A stretch of 64,000 bases of DNA from Saussurea involucrata (GCA_033807775.1 CM066314.1:37059501-37123500), one strand, 5' to 3'. Shown: positions 12,193-24,189, counted from the first letter of the stretch. A program made the numbers and translations. Notes: a model not told the origin generated them from the letters alone.

Positions 12193-12963
12193 GTGAGTTA
12201 CTTTGCAGTGATAGCTTTATCCCTAAATACACCATTTAGTTATTCTTTATGCGATTTTCTAACTCTCTGTTGCATTGAGAGAATAAATATAGAGACTTGA
12301 AATAAACCCGGGCCAGTCCTACAAATTCGACAAAAACCTTAACCGGTTATAATCGACGGTCCCATAATCGGTCACTACCGATCCCGGTTCCAGTTCTCCG
12401 GCGGTCCCATAAATGGTCCCTACCGAACCCGGTCCAGTCCCGGACCGGGCCCAAATAGCCATCTCTAGACCTTAACGCATATTTTTGCAAAAAACTTTTC
12501 TTTGAATCCTAGAGAAGATGAAGAGAAAGAATTAGAATTGTGCACATTATAGAAAGATCAAATGAGCCCAGAAATTGGGATTCATTTTGAGAGCAATCTC
12601 TAGAAGTTAAGTGAAAACTACAAGTGATGCTTTAGAGATTAACCTGTTGCAATCAAAGATAACGAAATCGGGTAACCCTTAAGACTCAAATCACTCAATA
12701 ATGTCTAAAATTTGACATTTGTAGCAGACGCCTCCACGTATTATGTATTTCCTACTATAACATTCATAATCACACACGATAGCAAATGATCAGTACTTAA
12801 AACATAGAAAGAGAAGAGGCATAAGGTTAAAACCAGAATAATAAATTAAAATACAAGCTTTTATAATAAAAACAACAACAATGCTTTAGAAGAGAGTCCT
12901 TAAATATAAAAAGAATAAGTTGGTTAACTGTTAACATAAAGCATACAGAACACACACACACAC

Positions 12964-13034
12964 CTTGAAGTCTTCATACGCGAGTTTGGGAATAACTTGG
13001 GGATCACCTCTACTATCAACACCATAAGCATTGT
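12964..13034 (-). pseudogene. captured exon fragment in the Helitron, unknown gene
   Basis: On the minus strand the sequence after TTTTTCCAG is open for 71 bases and ends at AAG before GTGTGTGTG. It reads AYGVDSRGDPQVIPKLAYED plus two residues. A possible upstream piece at 13285-13390 begins MDFAKEIDDY but soon meets stops. The family is not recognised. Confidence 0.42.
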
Positions 13035-14054
13035 CTGGAAAAATAGCACGTAAAAATTAGAACGTGGCATCATCATAATGTTTGAGATATTAATGCTTAA
13101 GAGTTAATAGACAATTATAAAACAATTAGTGAAAGTTAAAAAATCATCAATGCAATTCCTCAAAGATCCAATTTCAGGATACCCATCTCTAAATTTGAAA
13201 CAAATATATGTTTACTCAAATATAGGTTTGTTTTTTGAGTGAAATAGATCTGGGGAACACCTAAATTACCTGTTGAATTTTACCTATTGAGGAGGAGATC
13301 ATCATGGAGAGCCATACGAGAAATCATTTGTCGAGTCATCGATAATCATCAATTTCTTTGGCGAAATCCATATCATATCCCATAAAACAGAAAACAATCA
13401 AAATTATACACAGGTTGAAAGATAACAAACCATATCATTAAGCAAAAACCGTCAACCGTCAAATACACAGGCTCGAGCTCTTCCTCTGGTTCTGCCTATT
13501 CAAGGAAAAAATTAAGGAGAAACGAAATCAATTTCTGAAACCCTAAGAAATATTTCTCTTTTAAAATTCTGAAAGAAAGAAAAGAATCGCACCATTTTTA
13601 TTGAACCTATGTCGTTCTTGTGATGAATAATCCCTGGTCCTTGGTTGTAGTGTTGATTGATCCGTACTCCTTCGATTGAATGTTCTAGTGTAGATTGATC
13701 GCTGCTCCTTCGATTGAATTCTCAGAAAAACCTCCGAGTTTTTTAAACTTCGATTGAATTCTCAGAAAAACCTCAGATGGGCATCAACGATTATAGATAG
13801 TGTGCAATCTTGAGAGTCGGAATCGTCAGTTCATAGTCATTAGGGCAGAGCGTGCTATATTTTCTTGGGGGTGGGAATCGATTCACGCTTGGGCGGTGGA
13901 GTAAGCTTGGGCGGTGGAGTAAACATCTGGCTTTAAATCATTGTACTTTCTCTTTCTAAAAATTTAAGTAATTATGCATTAAAGGGTGGTACCTTGTGCT
14001 TTAATAGTTGTTTTTAAGAGCTGGGTGGTTAAATGCTTTATAATATAGTATAGA

Positions 14055-15000
14055 TACATATAATAAATGAGTAACTAGCATGCCACGTGTCGTCTTCTGG
14101 TGAGCCGACTTCAGTATTTTTCCGCCTAAACATGTATCTGGACGCAGTTTACATTATAAGTTCAATTAACACACCCACATTCACTCCTCCTTAATTCAAT
14201 TTTTTTAATTTGTACGTTACATTTACTACTCTTATAATTAGGTATGTAGTTTACTTTTAATCCCTTATTGTTTTATTTTTCATTTTAGACACTTATCATA
14301 TAAACATAAATAATGTATATGAACTAAAATGCATTAAAAAAACATTTCTATATTTTACAAATTATACCATTGTAATATCTTTGTCAATACCTTCGAAATG
14401 AGCCCAATATTTAATATGATTGGATTTAATTATATTATTAAATATCATAAATATATACGAACTAATGTGTCGTGATTAGTATGAGATTTGTTGAAATTAG
14501 TATGGGATTTGATACAAATAATCACTAAATTGTCGTGATTTTCTTTTTGCAATTTCATATCAATTTTTACTTCAAAGTCGAATTATTTCGACGAATTACA
14601 ATTCTATCAAATTTCATTCTGTCAACGAAACACCCTTAGAATTATCATAAGAGATTTAATTACTTGGAAAAAAAAGATATCACTTATCAACTGACTTTTG
14701 GATTATGAGTTCGAACATTTTTCAAAAATATAAATATGCAATTATTGTGTATTCGTTTGATAAATTCATTTAGTAACGACATTTATAATAGGTATCAAAC
14801 TTAATAGACATATTTTTATCTTCAAAATAATATTCTCTATTTGTGGAATTTTTGTTTTTGTTTTTATCAATTATTGTATGTGTCACAAAATTATTCAACA
14901 ACTATTAAACACCAAATAATTAACTTAAAACACAAATTTGATCGTCGCGCAACGGGCGAGCCAAAGACTAGTATATATATATGTAGAGAGAGAGAGAGAA
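14055..15000. other. AT-rich spacer ending in a Helitron-like 3' terminus
   Basis: No gene seen. At 14943-14971 the plus strand reads CGTCGCGCAACGGGCGAG, then CCAAAGA, then CTAG followed by T, the form of a plus-strand Helitron 3' end (14971). No matching 5' end was found, so this is probably the tail of a second, older Helitron. A GA microsatellite follows. Confidence 0.45.
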
Positions 15001-15247
15001 GAGAGTCAACGAGAACAATATCTATTTAATAAAATTAAAAAACGGTTGAATTACATGTGAGTTTACACTAACATCACGTACAATCACATGTGATTCACGC
15101 GACATTATCCCGCGACTTGAAGACGAGGCCAAAGTCGCCCGCACAATTTTTTTTACCGTTAATGTAAAATCACATGTGATTTTGCACGTGATTTGGTTGT
15201 TTTCGTATTTTCTTAAATAGTTAGCGTTCTCGTTTGATTCTCCCTCT
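15001..15247. mobile_element. hairpin MITE, same family as 25926-26145
   Basis: The ends form imperfect inverted repeats: GAGAGTCAACGAGAAC at the left against the complement of GTTCTCGTTTGATTCTCCC at the right. Internal arms share the palindrome AATCACATGTGATT. It sits in GA/TA microsatellite, like the related copy. No coding potential. Confidence 0.65.
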
Positions 15248-15264
15248 ATATATTTATATATAGG

Positions 15265-15632
15265 AATGGTTCAAATGAAAACCGATTTTCGGTTGTGATC
15301 GAGGAAAAAAAGAAGAGTGCACCACGTGTCCACACAATCTTGGACGCTATTGTTGTCTATACACAAGTGGCGAAGCTGTGGCGACTCGTGGATTCACGGG
15401 TCAGTCATGTATTATTCATCATGAATAATGTATCATTCATGATGAATAATACATGGATCATGAATGTTGTATTATTCATCATGAATGTTTTATTATTTAT
15501 TATGAATAGTGCATGAAACTTCACTTTCGTTATTCATATTAAACATAAACAACTTATGACATGTGTCGCACTCTCTTTTGTCCCTTAATTCACAACCAAA
15601 AATTGATTTTCAGTTGAAAGAAAGTTCTTAGA
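15265..15632. mobile_element. hairpin MITE with internal ATTATTCATCATGAAT repeats
   Basis: Inverted arms of about 60 bp: the left arm contains TTTTCGGTTGTGATCGAGG and the right arm contains the near-complement of it (AATTCACAACCAAAAATTG). The centre (about 15411-15505) has repeated palindromic units built on ATTATTCATCATGAAT. The open frame across it comes from the repeat. Confidence 0.65.
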
Positions 15633-15860
15633 GAAACAAAACTAAACATAAATGAAAGAAAGCTTTTTTAAAATTTAAAAGTTTGGGAGGGTTGGCCTTG
15701 TACGGTTGTACCACCCCAATCAAAAATCGATGGGGCCCATAGTCAAATCTAGTTGATTATATTGTAATTTTCACGATTCAAAAACAGATTTCTTAAATTA
15801 CAAATTTCCTCCATGTGTTTAAGTGAAAATTATGCCCTTAAATGAAATAGTTCTTTGTAT

Positions 15861-16028
15861 TTGGACAAAAAATTGATTACCGGCAACCTTAACCGGCCTC
15901 ACACGGAACCTGCCTCCAAAGACACCAATATGAAGGAGCATTGTTTGGCTCACTCAGCGGCTGAGGCTAGTGGAGGGGTCTGGGATCGAACCCATGACCT
16001 GTTGCCAACTGAGCTACACGGCAGAGAC
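15861..16028 (-). mobile_element. tRNA-derived SINE with 17-bp target duplication
   Basis: On the minus strand a tRNA-like head carries a box A (TAGCTCAGTTGGC, complement of about 16004-16016) and a box B (GGTTCGATCCC, complement of 15982-15992), the internal RNA polymerase III promoter. The body ends with a T-rich tail. Flanks GAAATAGTTCTTTGTAT (15844-15860) and GAAATAGTTCTATGTAT (16029-16045) are a 17-bp duplication with one mismatch, which fixes both ends. It is not a functional tRNA: no acceptor pairing is present. Confidence 0.85.
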
Positions 16029-16079
16029 GAAATAGTTCTATGTATGATCATTGTCGTTTAGTTTTTATTACACGCTAAG

Positions 16080-17760
16080 TCCCTTGTTCATCCGTTAACT
16101 TAGCTCTATTAAGTTTAGAATGTTTTAGTCATCGCTCTCCTTCCCCCTTGCTTTGATGCCTAAGACAAGGATCAGAAAGGCTGCACAACACTAGGGAGCT
16201 CGTGCTTCTCCCCAAGAAGCACTCTCTCTTATGTTCACTCTCCTTCCCCCCCCCCCCCTTTCTGGTGGGGGGAAGACCATTCACTTCCTTTCGGATTCGT
16301 ATAATAAATAAGTGAAACTTTCTGTTGCTAGACTCCGCTCGTGCTCTTCTACGGAGAAGCACTCTCTGCTATGAGTCTATTAAGACTAACACATTATCAT
16401 CTCTTAATCCCAGCTTTCAGATTTACGTAAGTGACCAATGAACCTATCTTATAAATTTCCTGTTAGGCACAAGAACCCGACTATACTAGAATTCTGGAGG
16501 CGCATAAAGCGCTGGGTAGCGGAAACTAATGTTTTTTAGTTTTAGCCAAGATAGACAAGACGTCATTGGTTGAACTCGTACCTCGTGAGGCCCAAAAAGG
16601 GACTGGGCAGTCAAGAGTTATTGTTGTACTTGTTCGCTCTGGTGGAGATAGTGAGCCACCATGAGCACGCCAACTGAACGACATGGCTCCATACCATGTA
16701 GCTTGGGTAAGGTGGAGGATTAATTTCAATTAACTTCCGCCTTACCTACATGGGAGGTGAACTGAGTGAGGGCATGCCTTCGTCCATGTAGCTGAATGGA
16801 TTTGTGTTCCGGTTGGGCTATAACGATATTATGAAGTAACCCACTGAGAGGTCGTTTAAGGGCCTAAAACCCTGTTTTAACAGGGTTTAAATGGGGTCCT
16901 ATATTAACGTTGACAAAAGACAAAATATCTTGACGATATTGATGCTAGTGACGATATCCTTGATATGGAGCTGGAACATCTAATTAGCGTGAATGCGGTA
17001 ACTATGGATATGCTGCCTGAAGAGGAAGACCAACTTTATATCACCCTTCAATTCGAATTAGCAAAAGCAATGTCTCCTTGCATAATATGGATTCCAAACA
17101 TTCATGATCTAGATGTGAATGAGTCGAATTACTTCTCCCTAGGTCTATTAGTGAACCTTCTCTCCAGGGATTATGAAACTAGAAATATTCTTGTTATTGC
17201 TTCGACTCATATTCCCCTAAAACTGGATCCCGCTCTATGTTATCGTTGACAAAAGACATTGTGTCTTAAGTCAACTTGTGCTTATAATGGATTTTAAGGT
17301 AAACCTTTATCTCATTTATCTCCCTTCGGTCATAAATGTCGGGTTTTGCTTGGATAGCTGCATATAAGAAGGTCAACCCTTACTCAGTTCCCTCCGAAAG
17401 AAGAGGAAATGTCGGGTTGCTGTAACAGCCCTTATTGTTTGCCATTACTGTTTCTGGATAAGCTCAACAGCATGAAGCCCAGCTATATCAAAGCAAGAAT
17501 GTCGTAAGGAAACTAGCTTATTGCTCCTGTTTGAAGGTTGCATATTTTATATGCGGGTCACTTCCCCAGGTTCAAATGCTATGAGATTACGACTTTTTAG
17601 GGCCTTCACTCATAGCTTGGAACCGTGACCCCAGATAAAATATACCCCGATCGTGAACCCCTTTCCTTCCTCAACTAAGGTTTAATCTCAGGGCTGATGT
17701 CTTACAGTCATAATTTGCCAAGGGATTAGTCTAGGCATAACCTAGGACACCCTTTCCAAA
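16080..17760. other. organelle-derived nuclear insertion (plastid, possibly via mitochondrion)
   Basis: The block contains a clear chloroplast ycf2 fragment. Sequence on both sides has higher GC than the neighbouring spacer, repeated phrases such as AGAAGCACTCTCT (near 16216 and 16355), and a hairpin around 16694-16757. The flanks do not look like plastid sequence beside ycf2, so they may be mitochondrial DNA that had already captured ycf2; that is inference. Block edges are approximate. A C-run lies near 16246-16258. Confidence 0.55.
16929..17236 (+). pseudogene. ycf2: chloroplast ycf2 fragment (NUPT)
   Basis: An open stretch reads through MELEHLISVNAVTMDML, LQFELAKAMSPCIIWIPNIH, DLDVNESNYFSLGLLVN and NILVIASTHIP, the AAA-like region of Ycf2, the very large plastid protein of the import-motor complex. 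Only about 100 of some 2,000 residues are present. Homology starts in the acidic Asp/Ile/Ser repeat just upstream of residue M16965 and stops abruptly after DPAL. Several substitutions, a few indels and loss of residues in the SRDYETRN part show it is no longer under selection. The two breakpoints carry a near-identical 19-base repeat. Confidence 0.92.
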
Positions 17761-19267
17761 AAAAATTATATTATTTATAATATATATTGTATATCAGCGA
17801 CCAAATACAGTAGCCCCTTCCCTTCGTCGACCAATTTCGTGAACCCCTTTCCTTCCTCAACTAATTACTTTGTCGATCACCCAACTCCCCTCTTTCTCTG
17901 GCAGCGTTCACTTGTCACCGCCATAAACCAAGGCCGCCAAGCCTAGACCTGCGTCCATGGATGGTATTCGCTTTCTATCTTCTTCCATTGGCAAATTATT
18001 TGGATATGTTATAACTATGAAGGAAACAAATTTATGTTTCCTCACATTTTAGTTTATTTGGATCATATATCTATTTTTTGTTTTATTAAGGAGGATCACC
18101 ATTGGCAAAATTCCTGGCTCCACCTCTGAACCCACCGACTAATTTTGTTTGTTTCTAGTTCAAATATCAACATTGTGATTTCTAGACAAAATATCACTTT
18201 TGTCGATTTCTCCTTCTGATTTCGTTTGTTTCCGACAACCCAACGACTGAACATCGAACATAGAACTTCCACTTATAGAACCTTGCATCCGTGTGGTTTT
18301 TGGTTCAAATATCAACACCGACCATACCAGTAATCGAGGTTTGGGTTGATAGTGGTTAAATGAAAACTACATATTTGATAGGTTAGGGTTGCATCATTGT
18401 ATTTCTTGTTTTGTATTGTTTTCAATAGAATGGTTCGATTTCTCGATTTATATAGAATTATTTGTATTTCGATTTCTTGAGTACGTTTGTTTTTTTTATG
18501 GATTTCGATTGATGAAAACTTTTAACTATGTTGATGATCGCCGATGGCAGTGTGTGTGGGGGATTTGGAAGGGGAGGGGGTAGAGGGTGGTAGTGAGGTT
18601 GGGTTTGAAAGAGAGTTGTGGCCAAAAGACTAGGGAATTCAGATACCGAGGAGTGGCTAGAGATGAGGGAGTTCGGAGATGGAGGAGTGACCAGATATAG
18701 GGGAGTTTGGAGACAGAGGAGTGGGCAAATATGGGGGTTGATGCTAGATATGGGGTTGGGGTGGGACGGGGATGGGGACGAGGACGTGAGAGGGACGTTT
18801 AGAAGGGGGTGGTTTTTGTTTAGTTTTTTTTTCTTCTTTCATTTAATGCTTTGATGATTTGTACAAATAACATTGAAACGGGTACATAAAAAATAATTAA
18901 TTAATAAAAAAAATCCCCTTTAGGCAAGATGCTTATGGGTGGTTTAATGAACCTTGGTGCAACGGAGTTAGGGCAAGGGACTCAATTCGTTACAAAAATG
19001 AAACCACAATATTATACATGTAATTGTTTTATTTTGGGGATCTAATCCAGAATTTCATATAATCACACGACGAAATTTGTAATTTAACTCTTTATTATAT
19101 AAAATAACTTTTTTTTTTCAAATTTCAATGTAGTTTACCATTGTATTTATAAGGTTGAGTTCCGATGAGAATGAAAATTATGGTAAGAGTAGTTATAGTA
19201 AGAAGGGTTAGAAAGACTTTTCACCCTTGAATCAATCCTAATTTAAGAGAACACTAGATCACAATAC
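17761..19267. other. intergenic sequence, no gene recognised
   Basis: A 28-bp direct repeat (TCGTGAACCCCTTTCCTTCC plus 8 bases) occurs at 17651-17678 and 17837-17864. The plus strand of 18545-18800 is strongly purine and G rich (runs such as GGGGAGGGGG near 18573) and could form G-quadruplexes. The frames at 18389-18854 look like by-products of composition. Confidence 0.4.
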
Positions 19268-19533
19268 TAAGGCCTTCCGTAGCGCTCCGTAGAAGCCCTC
19301 AAGCGCCACATCAGCGTCACATCAGCTTTTCTCCTAACCCTCTCCTCAAGCCCTCAAGCCCTAAAGACCCGTAGCGCTCCGTAGAAGCCCTCTTGCCACC
19401 TCATTTTTTTTAATTCTTTTATTTATACATTTAATTATTTAACAATATAAAAATATTTATATATTTTTTAATAAATAAAAATAAGATAAATAATAAAAAT
19501 AAAAATTCATATCATTCATTAAAAAATTAAAAA

Positions 19534-19662
19534 TTACAAAATACAAAACGCTTGATGATAACCTTGTTGTGCAAACGCTTGAAAACCAAGCTCCGGGTCT
19601 TCTTGCGGTTGCGGTGTATCCGGTCGGTTACGACGGGATGTAGGTGTTTTGTTTGGATTCAT
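19534..19662 (-). pseudogene. truncated first ORF of the Harbinger element
   Basis: A 42-codon frame starts at ATG 19662: MNPNKTPTSRRNRPDTPQPQ, followed by EDPELGFQAFAQQGYHQAF and a stop. A TATA-like TATATATTAA lies about 80 bases upstream (near 19741-19750). N termini of this type occur on the Myb-like ORF1 proteins of plant Harbinger elements (from memory). The rest of the gene is deleted, so this is the relic of the parental element. Confidence 0.5.
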
Positions 19663-19920
19663 GATGAAATTTGAGAGAGTTTGAGAGAATTTGAGAGGGT
19701 TTAAGAGAGTTTTGTGTGAAAAATAATATGGGTGTGGATTAATATATATAGTGTGATTAAATTGAAAAAAAAATTAAAAAAAAATAAATAAAAATATAGC
19801 CGTTGGTAGCCGTTGGATTTATTTATTTTCAAATTATTTAAAAAAGAAAAAAGAAAAAAAGAAAAGCATCGGGTTGAACGGGTTTTGGAACCCGGGGCTG
19901 AACCCGAGCCCGAGCCCGCT

Positions 19921-19944
19921 CCCCCCCCCCCCCCCCCCCCCCCC
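19921..19944. repeat. 24-base C homopolymer
   Basis: An uninterrupted C-run inside the Harbinger element. It is likely length-variable and its size may be unreliable in assembly. Confidence 0.95.
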
Positions 19945-19996
19945 GGTAGCGCAACCCGCTCCGAGCCCGAGCCCGCGTACGATACAGAAGGCCTAA

Positions 19997-22320
19997 TGGG
20001 AAGAGCTAGATGAATTATCCTTAAAGCATAATTCATGGGTTTTTTTAGATTAAAACTTTATAAACTAACTAATAACCAATTATTAAACATGTTCAAATAT
20101 ATGATAAACGTTATATTTTACTAGTACGACAAAAATACTTCACCATTAATGTAAATAACCAATTATTAAACATGTTCAATTGCATTCTCACTTCTAAATA
20201 AAAAATATTAAAGTTTTGAATTAAACAGTTCGAATCAAAAAACGAGAATTTTATATTTTTTTTAATGTATCGCACATTGATATATTTTTCAGGTTCTTTT
20301 AATCTGGTTCAAAATTTACAAGACATGTTTAACTAGCTACCATTTTTAATTTTTAATTTATATATTGTTCAAAATTTATAAGAAGTCGCTTTAATTTTTA
20401 ATTCTTGATGTAAAATATAATTTTATATTTTATTGTACTCCTTAACAGTCGAGTGATTTCTCATTCTCTCTCCCTCTTTCTATAGATAAGCGGGTTCTTC
20501 GATCATTCTAATGAAATAGGTTTATAATATACTATACTATATCATATCATTACTATATAGCCTAGCCCGGAACAACAACCATACTTAACACAAACCCATT
20601 CAGCTCTTTTTAACACAGCTCGTACTACGAGGGCCTCTCTCACTCCGCTCACCTCCCCTCAGGTATAAGCGAGATAGAAAATGTTTGGGTTTTCCTTCAC
20701 TTTTCTAAATCGCTTATATTGAGGGTATGGAGCCGCGTCGTTCGATATTGTAGAAAAATTAATCAGACTATATAGTTCTCGAAAATCTAATTATTTTGGC
20801 CTTAAAAATCTAATTATTTGTTAAAAAAACAATGAGAAACAAATTTTTAGAATTTGTTTTGTACACATACTTTTTGAAATAATTAGCACAATGCATAAAT
20901 TCAATTAGCTTGTTAACACCATCTCAACGTTCACTTACGAGAAAAATGACACATCTTAATGCCACATGCTAATCTTTTGCAACCACCTATAACCGTTAGT
21001 AACTTATTTGAAAGTGCTTATAACTTATTTGTCTAAATTACATTTTTACCCTCAATTCCATTTTATCATGACATAAGTTTAGAAGCATTTTTAAAAATAA
21101 GCATAAGTTATTTTAAATAAGCAATCCCAAACACATATTGTTCACAGAAAATACGATCATAAAAAATTTATGCTTGTCTCAATAAATCTTATAGGGGTTT
21201 TCATTGAGCCCAAAAAGAAATTCTTTTAAGTTCTAAGTTACATCATGATCAATTTTATACAAAGTTTTTGTTAAAGTTATTGACCTAGTTTATTTATTAT
21301 ATATTATTGTTATGAGTTTACATTTATTTCATTTATATATATAATGAAATACTAGAGAGTAAAAGCTTTAATAAACACAAAAGGTGTATAACTAACTACA
21401 TACTCTCTCAGCAATGCATCACATTGAAGCAGGAAGAAAACCCCTAAAAAGGAGATAGAGGTGAGGTGAGGTGAGGTGAGTTTGTGAATACAAGTGGTAG
21501 CTCCACTTTGACTCAAGGTAAGGTATCTTCTATTACAACATGCATGCCCTGCACTTTTACAACACAATGCAAACAAGTGGTGTTGACTTTGCTTTGACCT
21601 TTTTCTTGATGTAGATGCACCATGGGTTGTAATTGATCATATTATTAATAGCTTCATTCAAAAGTTACATGCTTGCCTCAACCATCATTCCCTTTTCTTA
21701 CTTGCTAATAAAATATATCCCTACTTTTAATCACATCAACTTCTTGAAACTTGAATCCCTTCACTTAACTTTTCTTTCCTGGTTGAATTGAATGATTCAC
21801 CCCCACCATCTATATAATTATTAAAATGAGACATTGAATCTTGAACTCTAAATTCTTATAGAAAAATAAAAGTGATAAATACAACGTCGACCGACTATTA
21901 TTAGATAGAATCTTTTGGGATCATAGAACAATTCGAAAAACCTAACCTTGTAGCATGACGTCTAGGTTTATAAAGATTGGACGAAGGGCTGGCCTAGACA
22001 CTGAACTAAGTTTTGTAGCCAACTCTTTCGGTACTGTATCATTGAACGATAACGATGTGTAACTTTTTCTTTTCTTCACACAAGTAGGGCTTAAATCTAT
22101 ACGTGTATCACTCGACATATGATGTCATCATAAAAGGGGAAAGAAAGAAACTTTATGAACAAGCTGGGATTGGGCCATAAGAGGGGGCATGTCTTATGCA
22201 ATGATAACAAATGACTATTTGATGTGGCAATTCTAAGCAAAAGTCCAAATCAAACACCACAAATATTTATAAAATGTGGGGGGGTTGGGGTTCTTATGGG
22301 GATGACTTTAGACACAATTA
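19997..22320. other. AT-rich intergenic sequence
   Basis: No gene or complete transposon recognised. A short GAGGTGAGGTGAG microsatellite is at 21460-21480. The minus frame at 21352-21576 has no recognisable domain. Confidence 0.5.
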
Positions 22321-22322
22321 AG

Positions 22323-22328
<6 letters not shown>

Positions 22329-22372
<44 letters not shown>
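22329..22372. repeat. compound CT/AT microsatellite
   Basis: A CT-run followed directly by an AT-run. Confidence 0.95.
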
Positions 22373-22374
<2 letters not shown>

Positions 22375-23620
22375 TCAAATGCATGTTCTATTGTTTGTAT
22401 ATGCAAGCAATTCTTGCACATGTAGTGTGTAGTTTTGAGATGATAATGACACTTAGTGCTTACGAGCTAACTAAGCAATCAAACTATATTACCTAGACTT
22501 TCTTTCCCTTATCCTTTTGGCTTTCTTGTTTTTTTTGCTTTTCATATATATATGAGAGGAAATATACCAAAATTCCAAGTGTAAGCTAATGTTTTTTTTT
22601 CTATAACACCTTTCGATTATTTATAAGTCATGTTCCTTTCATACTACAAAAGGAAACTTGAAACATATCAAACATTCAACTTCTTAGAATCTCATCGACA
22701 ATTATATCGACAAAATCCATTCCATGAAATTGAAATTTTATGCTTTTAAGCATTTTTATATACTATAATTCTACCCGCGCAATGCATCGCGATACATCTC
22801 GATATTAATGTTTTTATTTATTTATAATTATCAACTTTATTATACAGTTTTATGTTGTTTTGAGAAAACGATAATTTTTTTCTTATAAATTTGTTTAATT
22901 TAAATTCAGAATTTAAATTTATTTTAGGTTTAATTGATGTAATTGCATTTTAGGTTTAATAATAATAATGTTTTTTATGAAAAAAAGATAATTAGGTATT
23001 TTAGAATTCAATGATTATCTTAATTATATTTTGAATTATTTATATTTAAAATGAGATTTTTATCGTGCATTTGATTATGTTTATCCGTTAGTTAGTTATA
23101 TATGAATTCAAATATGCAGCTTTAAGAAGTTGTACTTATGTATCATTTATTTGTAATCTTGAATTTTGAGTAATATGAATAAATAAACGGTACATGATAC
23201 ATAAAAAATTGTTTCTAAAAGTTTTTCTCAAATGTTTTATAATACAATATAGATTATCGTATAAGAGATACTCAAGTTATAATAGAAATACGTTTAATTT
23301 TTGTTTACATTTAGTCAGAAAATAAAAGAAATAAAGATGAAAAGAGTCAAAAGAAACAAAATGCTACCGACGATCGATCATATCCCCCAAAAAGGAGGAA
23401 AAATCCAAAGAAAATGGTCGTCTAATTGATGTAATTTATCCTTTCAATTCTTATTGATGTAAGATTAAAAGTCCCAATTCTAATTAGAAATGGCCATTCA
23501 AATCTTGTAATTAAGGACCATCAATTTTCGTCTTTTTCTAATAATTCAATGCATGGTATTATTATCACAAATAAACACATAATATGACCGAAAGTGACAT
23601 TTTACTAGTTAATGATAATT
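22373..23620. other. AT-rich intergenic sequence
   Basis: No gene seen. Around 22760-22800 the text ACTATAATTCTACCCGCGCA resembles a Helitron end, but no partner end or flanking A/T rule could be confirmed. Confidence 0.4.
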
Positions 23621-23624
23621 TTTT

Positions 23625-24185
23625 GTAGAAACGACCACCGGAACTTTTATTACAGCCTAGCAAGAAGCTAGCAAACGAGAGACAAGTACATTACATGTTT
23701 TTGAAATAATCAGAAGGTTGTAGCCTCCACATAATCGGGTCTTTAATTAACAGTACTCCCTTTACACCTAGCCGAAATCCAAGTAAACTATTTTTCCACA
23801 CTCTGATCGAGAAGAGAATCTTTACGAGGGGGGAACTATCGAAGACACATCTATTTAAAAACATTATAAAATGTAATAACTGGTGAAGAAGACCGCTTCC
23901 AGAGCTTTCTTAATATGATTGTCCTTGTTTGAAGAATTGATTTCGTTGATCATCGATTCCATGGACCTGTCTGTGGGAAAGGATATTGACCATGATATAT
24001 CTTTCTATAAATCTCCAAACCTCCGACGCCACGGTGAAATCCAACATGTAGTTTCAGTTTCGGAGCCACAAGCCGGACATAGAATATTGTCGAGGTCCCT
24101 TTTCATTAACTTTATTGAGATTGTCTCGGGAAGGGATTCTATGCGTCACTCTCCACATAAATATGTTCACTGGTTAATGATGATT
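23625..24185 (-). pseudogene. LINE retrotransposon 3' fragment (zf-RVT region)
   Basis: The minus strand from about 24165 reads PVNIFMWRVTHRIPSRDNLN, then, after a frame change, DLDNILCPACGSETETTCW, then VWRFIERYIM. This is the order of the cysteine/histidine domain that follows reverse transcriptase in plant L1-type LINEs. The tail runs through CTTGCTAGGCTGTAATAAAA, the usual style of a LINE 3' end. Several frameshifts and stops, and absence of endonuclease and reverse transcriptase, mark it as a 5'-truncated dead copy. Confidence 0.72.
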
Positions 24186-24189
24186 AATT

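Larger units (their letters stand above)
10265..14054 (-). mobile_element. non-autonomous Helitron with captured exon fragments
   Basis: On the minus strand the element begins TCTATACTATATTATAAAGC at 14054 and ends in a GC-rich hairpin (10276-10292) followed 7 bases later by CTAG (10265-10268). The flanking bases are A before the 5' end and T after the 3' end, the insertion rule for Helitrons (between A and T, no duplication). I saw no Rep/helicase, so it would depend on an autonomous relative. Its interior holds short open exon-like pieces with GT-AG borders on both strands, as expected for gene capture. Perfect 18-bp duplications (GCTTGGGCGGTGGAGTAA at 13887 and 13905) lie near the 5' end. 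Confidence 0.78.
19271..19993 (-). mobile_element. PIF/Harbinger-type non-autonomous element
   Basis: The 723-bp unit begins GGCCTTCCGTAGCG and ends CGATACAGAAGGCC, inverted ends that match at 12 of 14 positions, flanked by TAA on both sides (19268-19270 and 19994-19996). A 3-bp TWA duplication is the hallmark of PIF/Harbinger. Inside, the minus strand keeps a TATA region and the first codons of an element gene. A 24-base C-run (19921-19944) lies near the right end. Confidence 0.82.

Noticed and set aside
15982..16018. tRNA gene suggested by box A and box B
   Set aside because: The boxes lie in a SINE with a 17-bp duplication; no acceptor stem or complete cloverleaf is present.
16129..16362. 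77-codon minus frame
   Set aside because: It lies in organelle-derived sequence and passes through a C-run; no domain seen.
19813..20013. 66-codon frame with a proline run
   Set aside because: Produced by the 24-base C-run in the Harbinger element.
22750..22800. Possible Helitron terminus (CCCGCGCAATGC)
   Set aside because: No TC start or CTRR end with proper A/T flanks could be placed, and no partner end was found.
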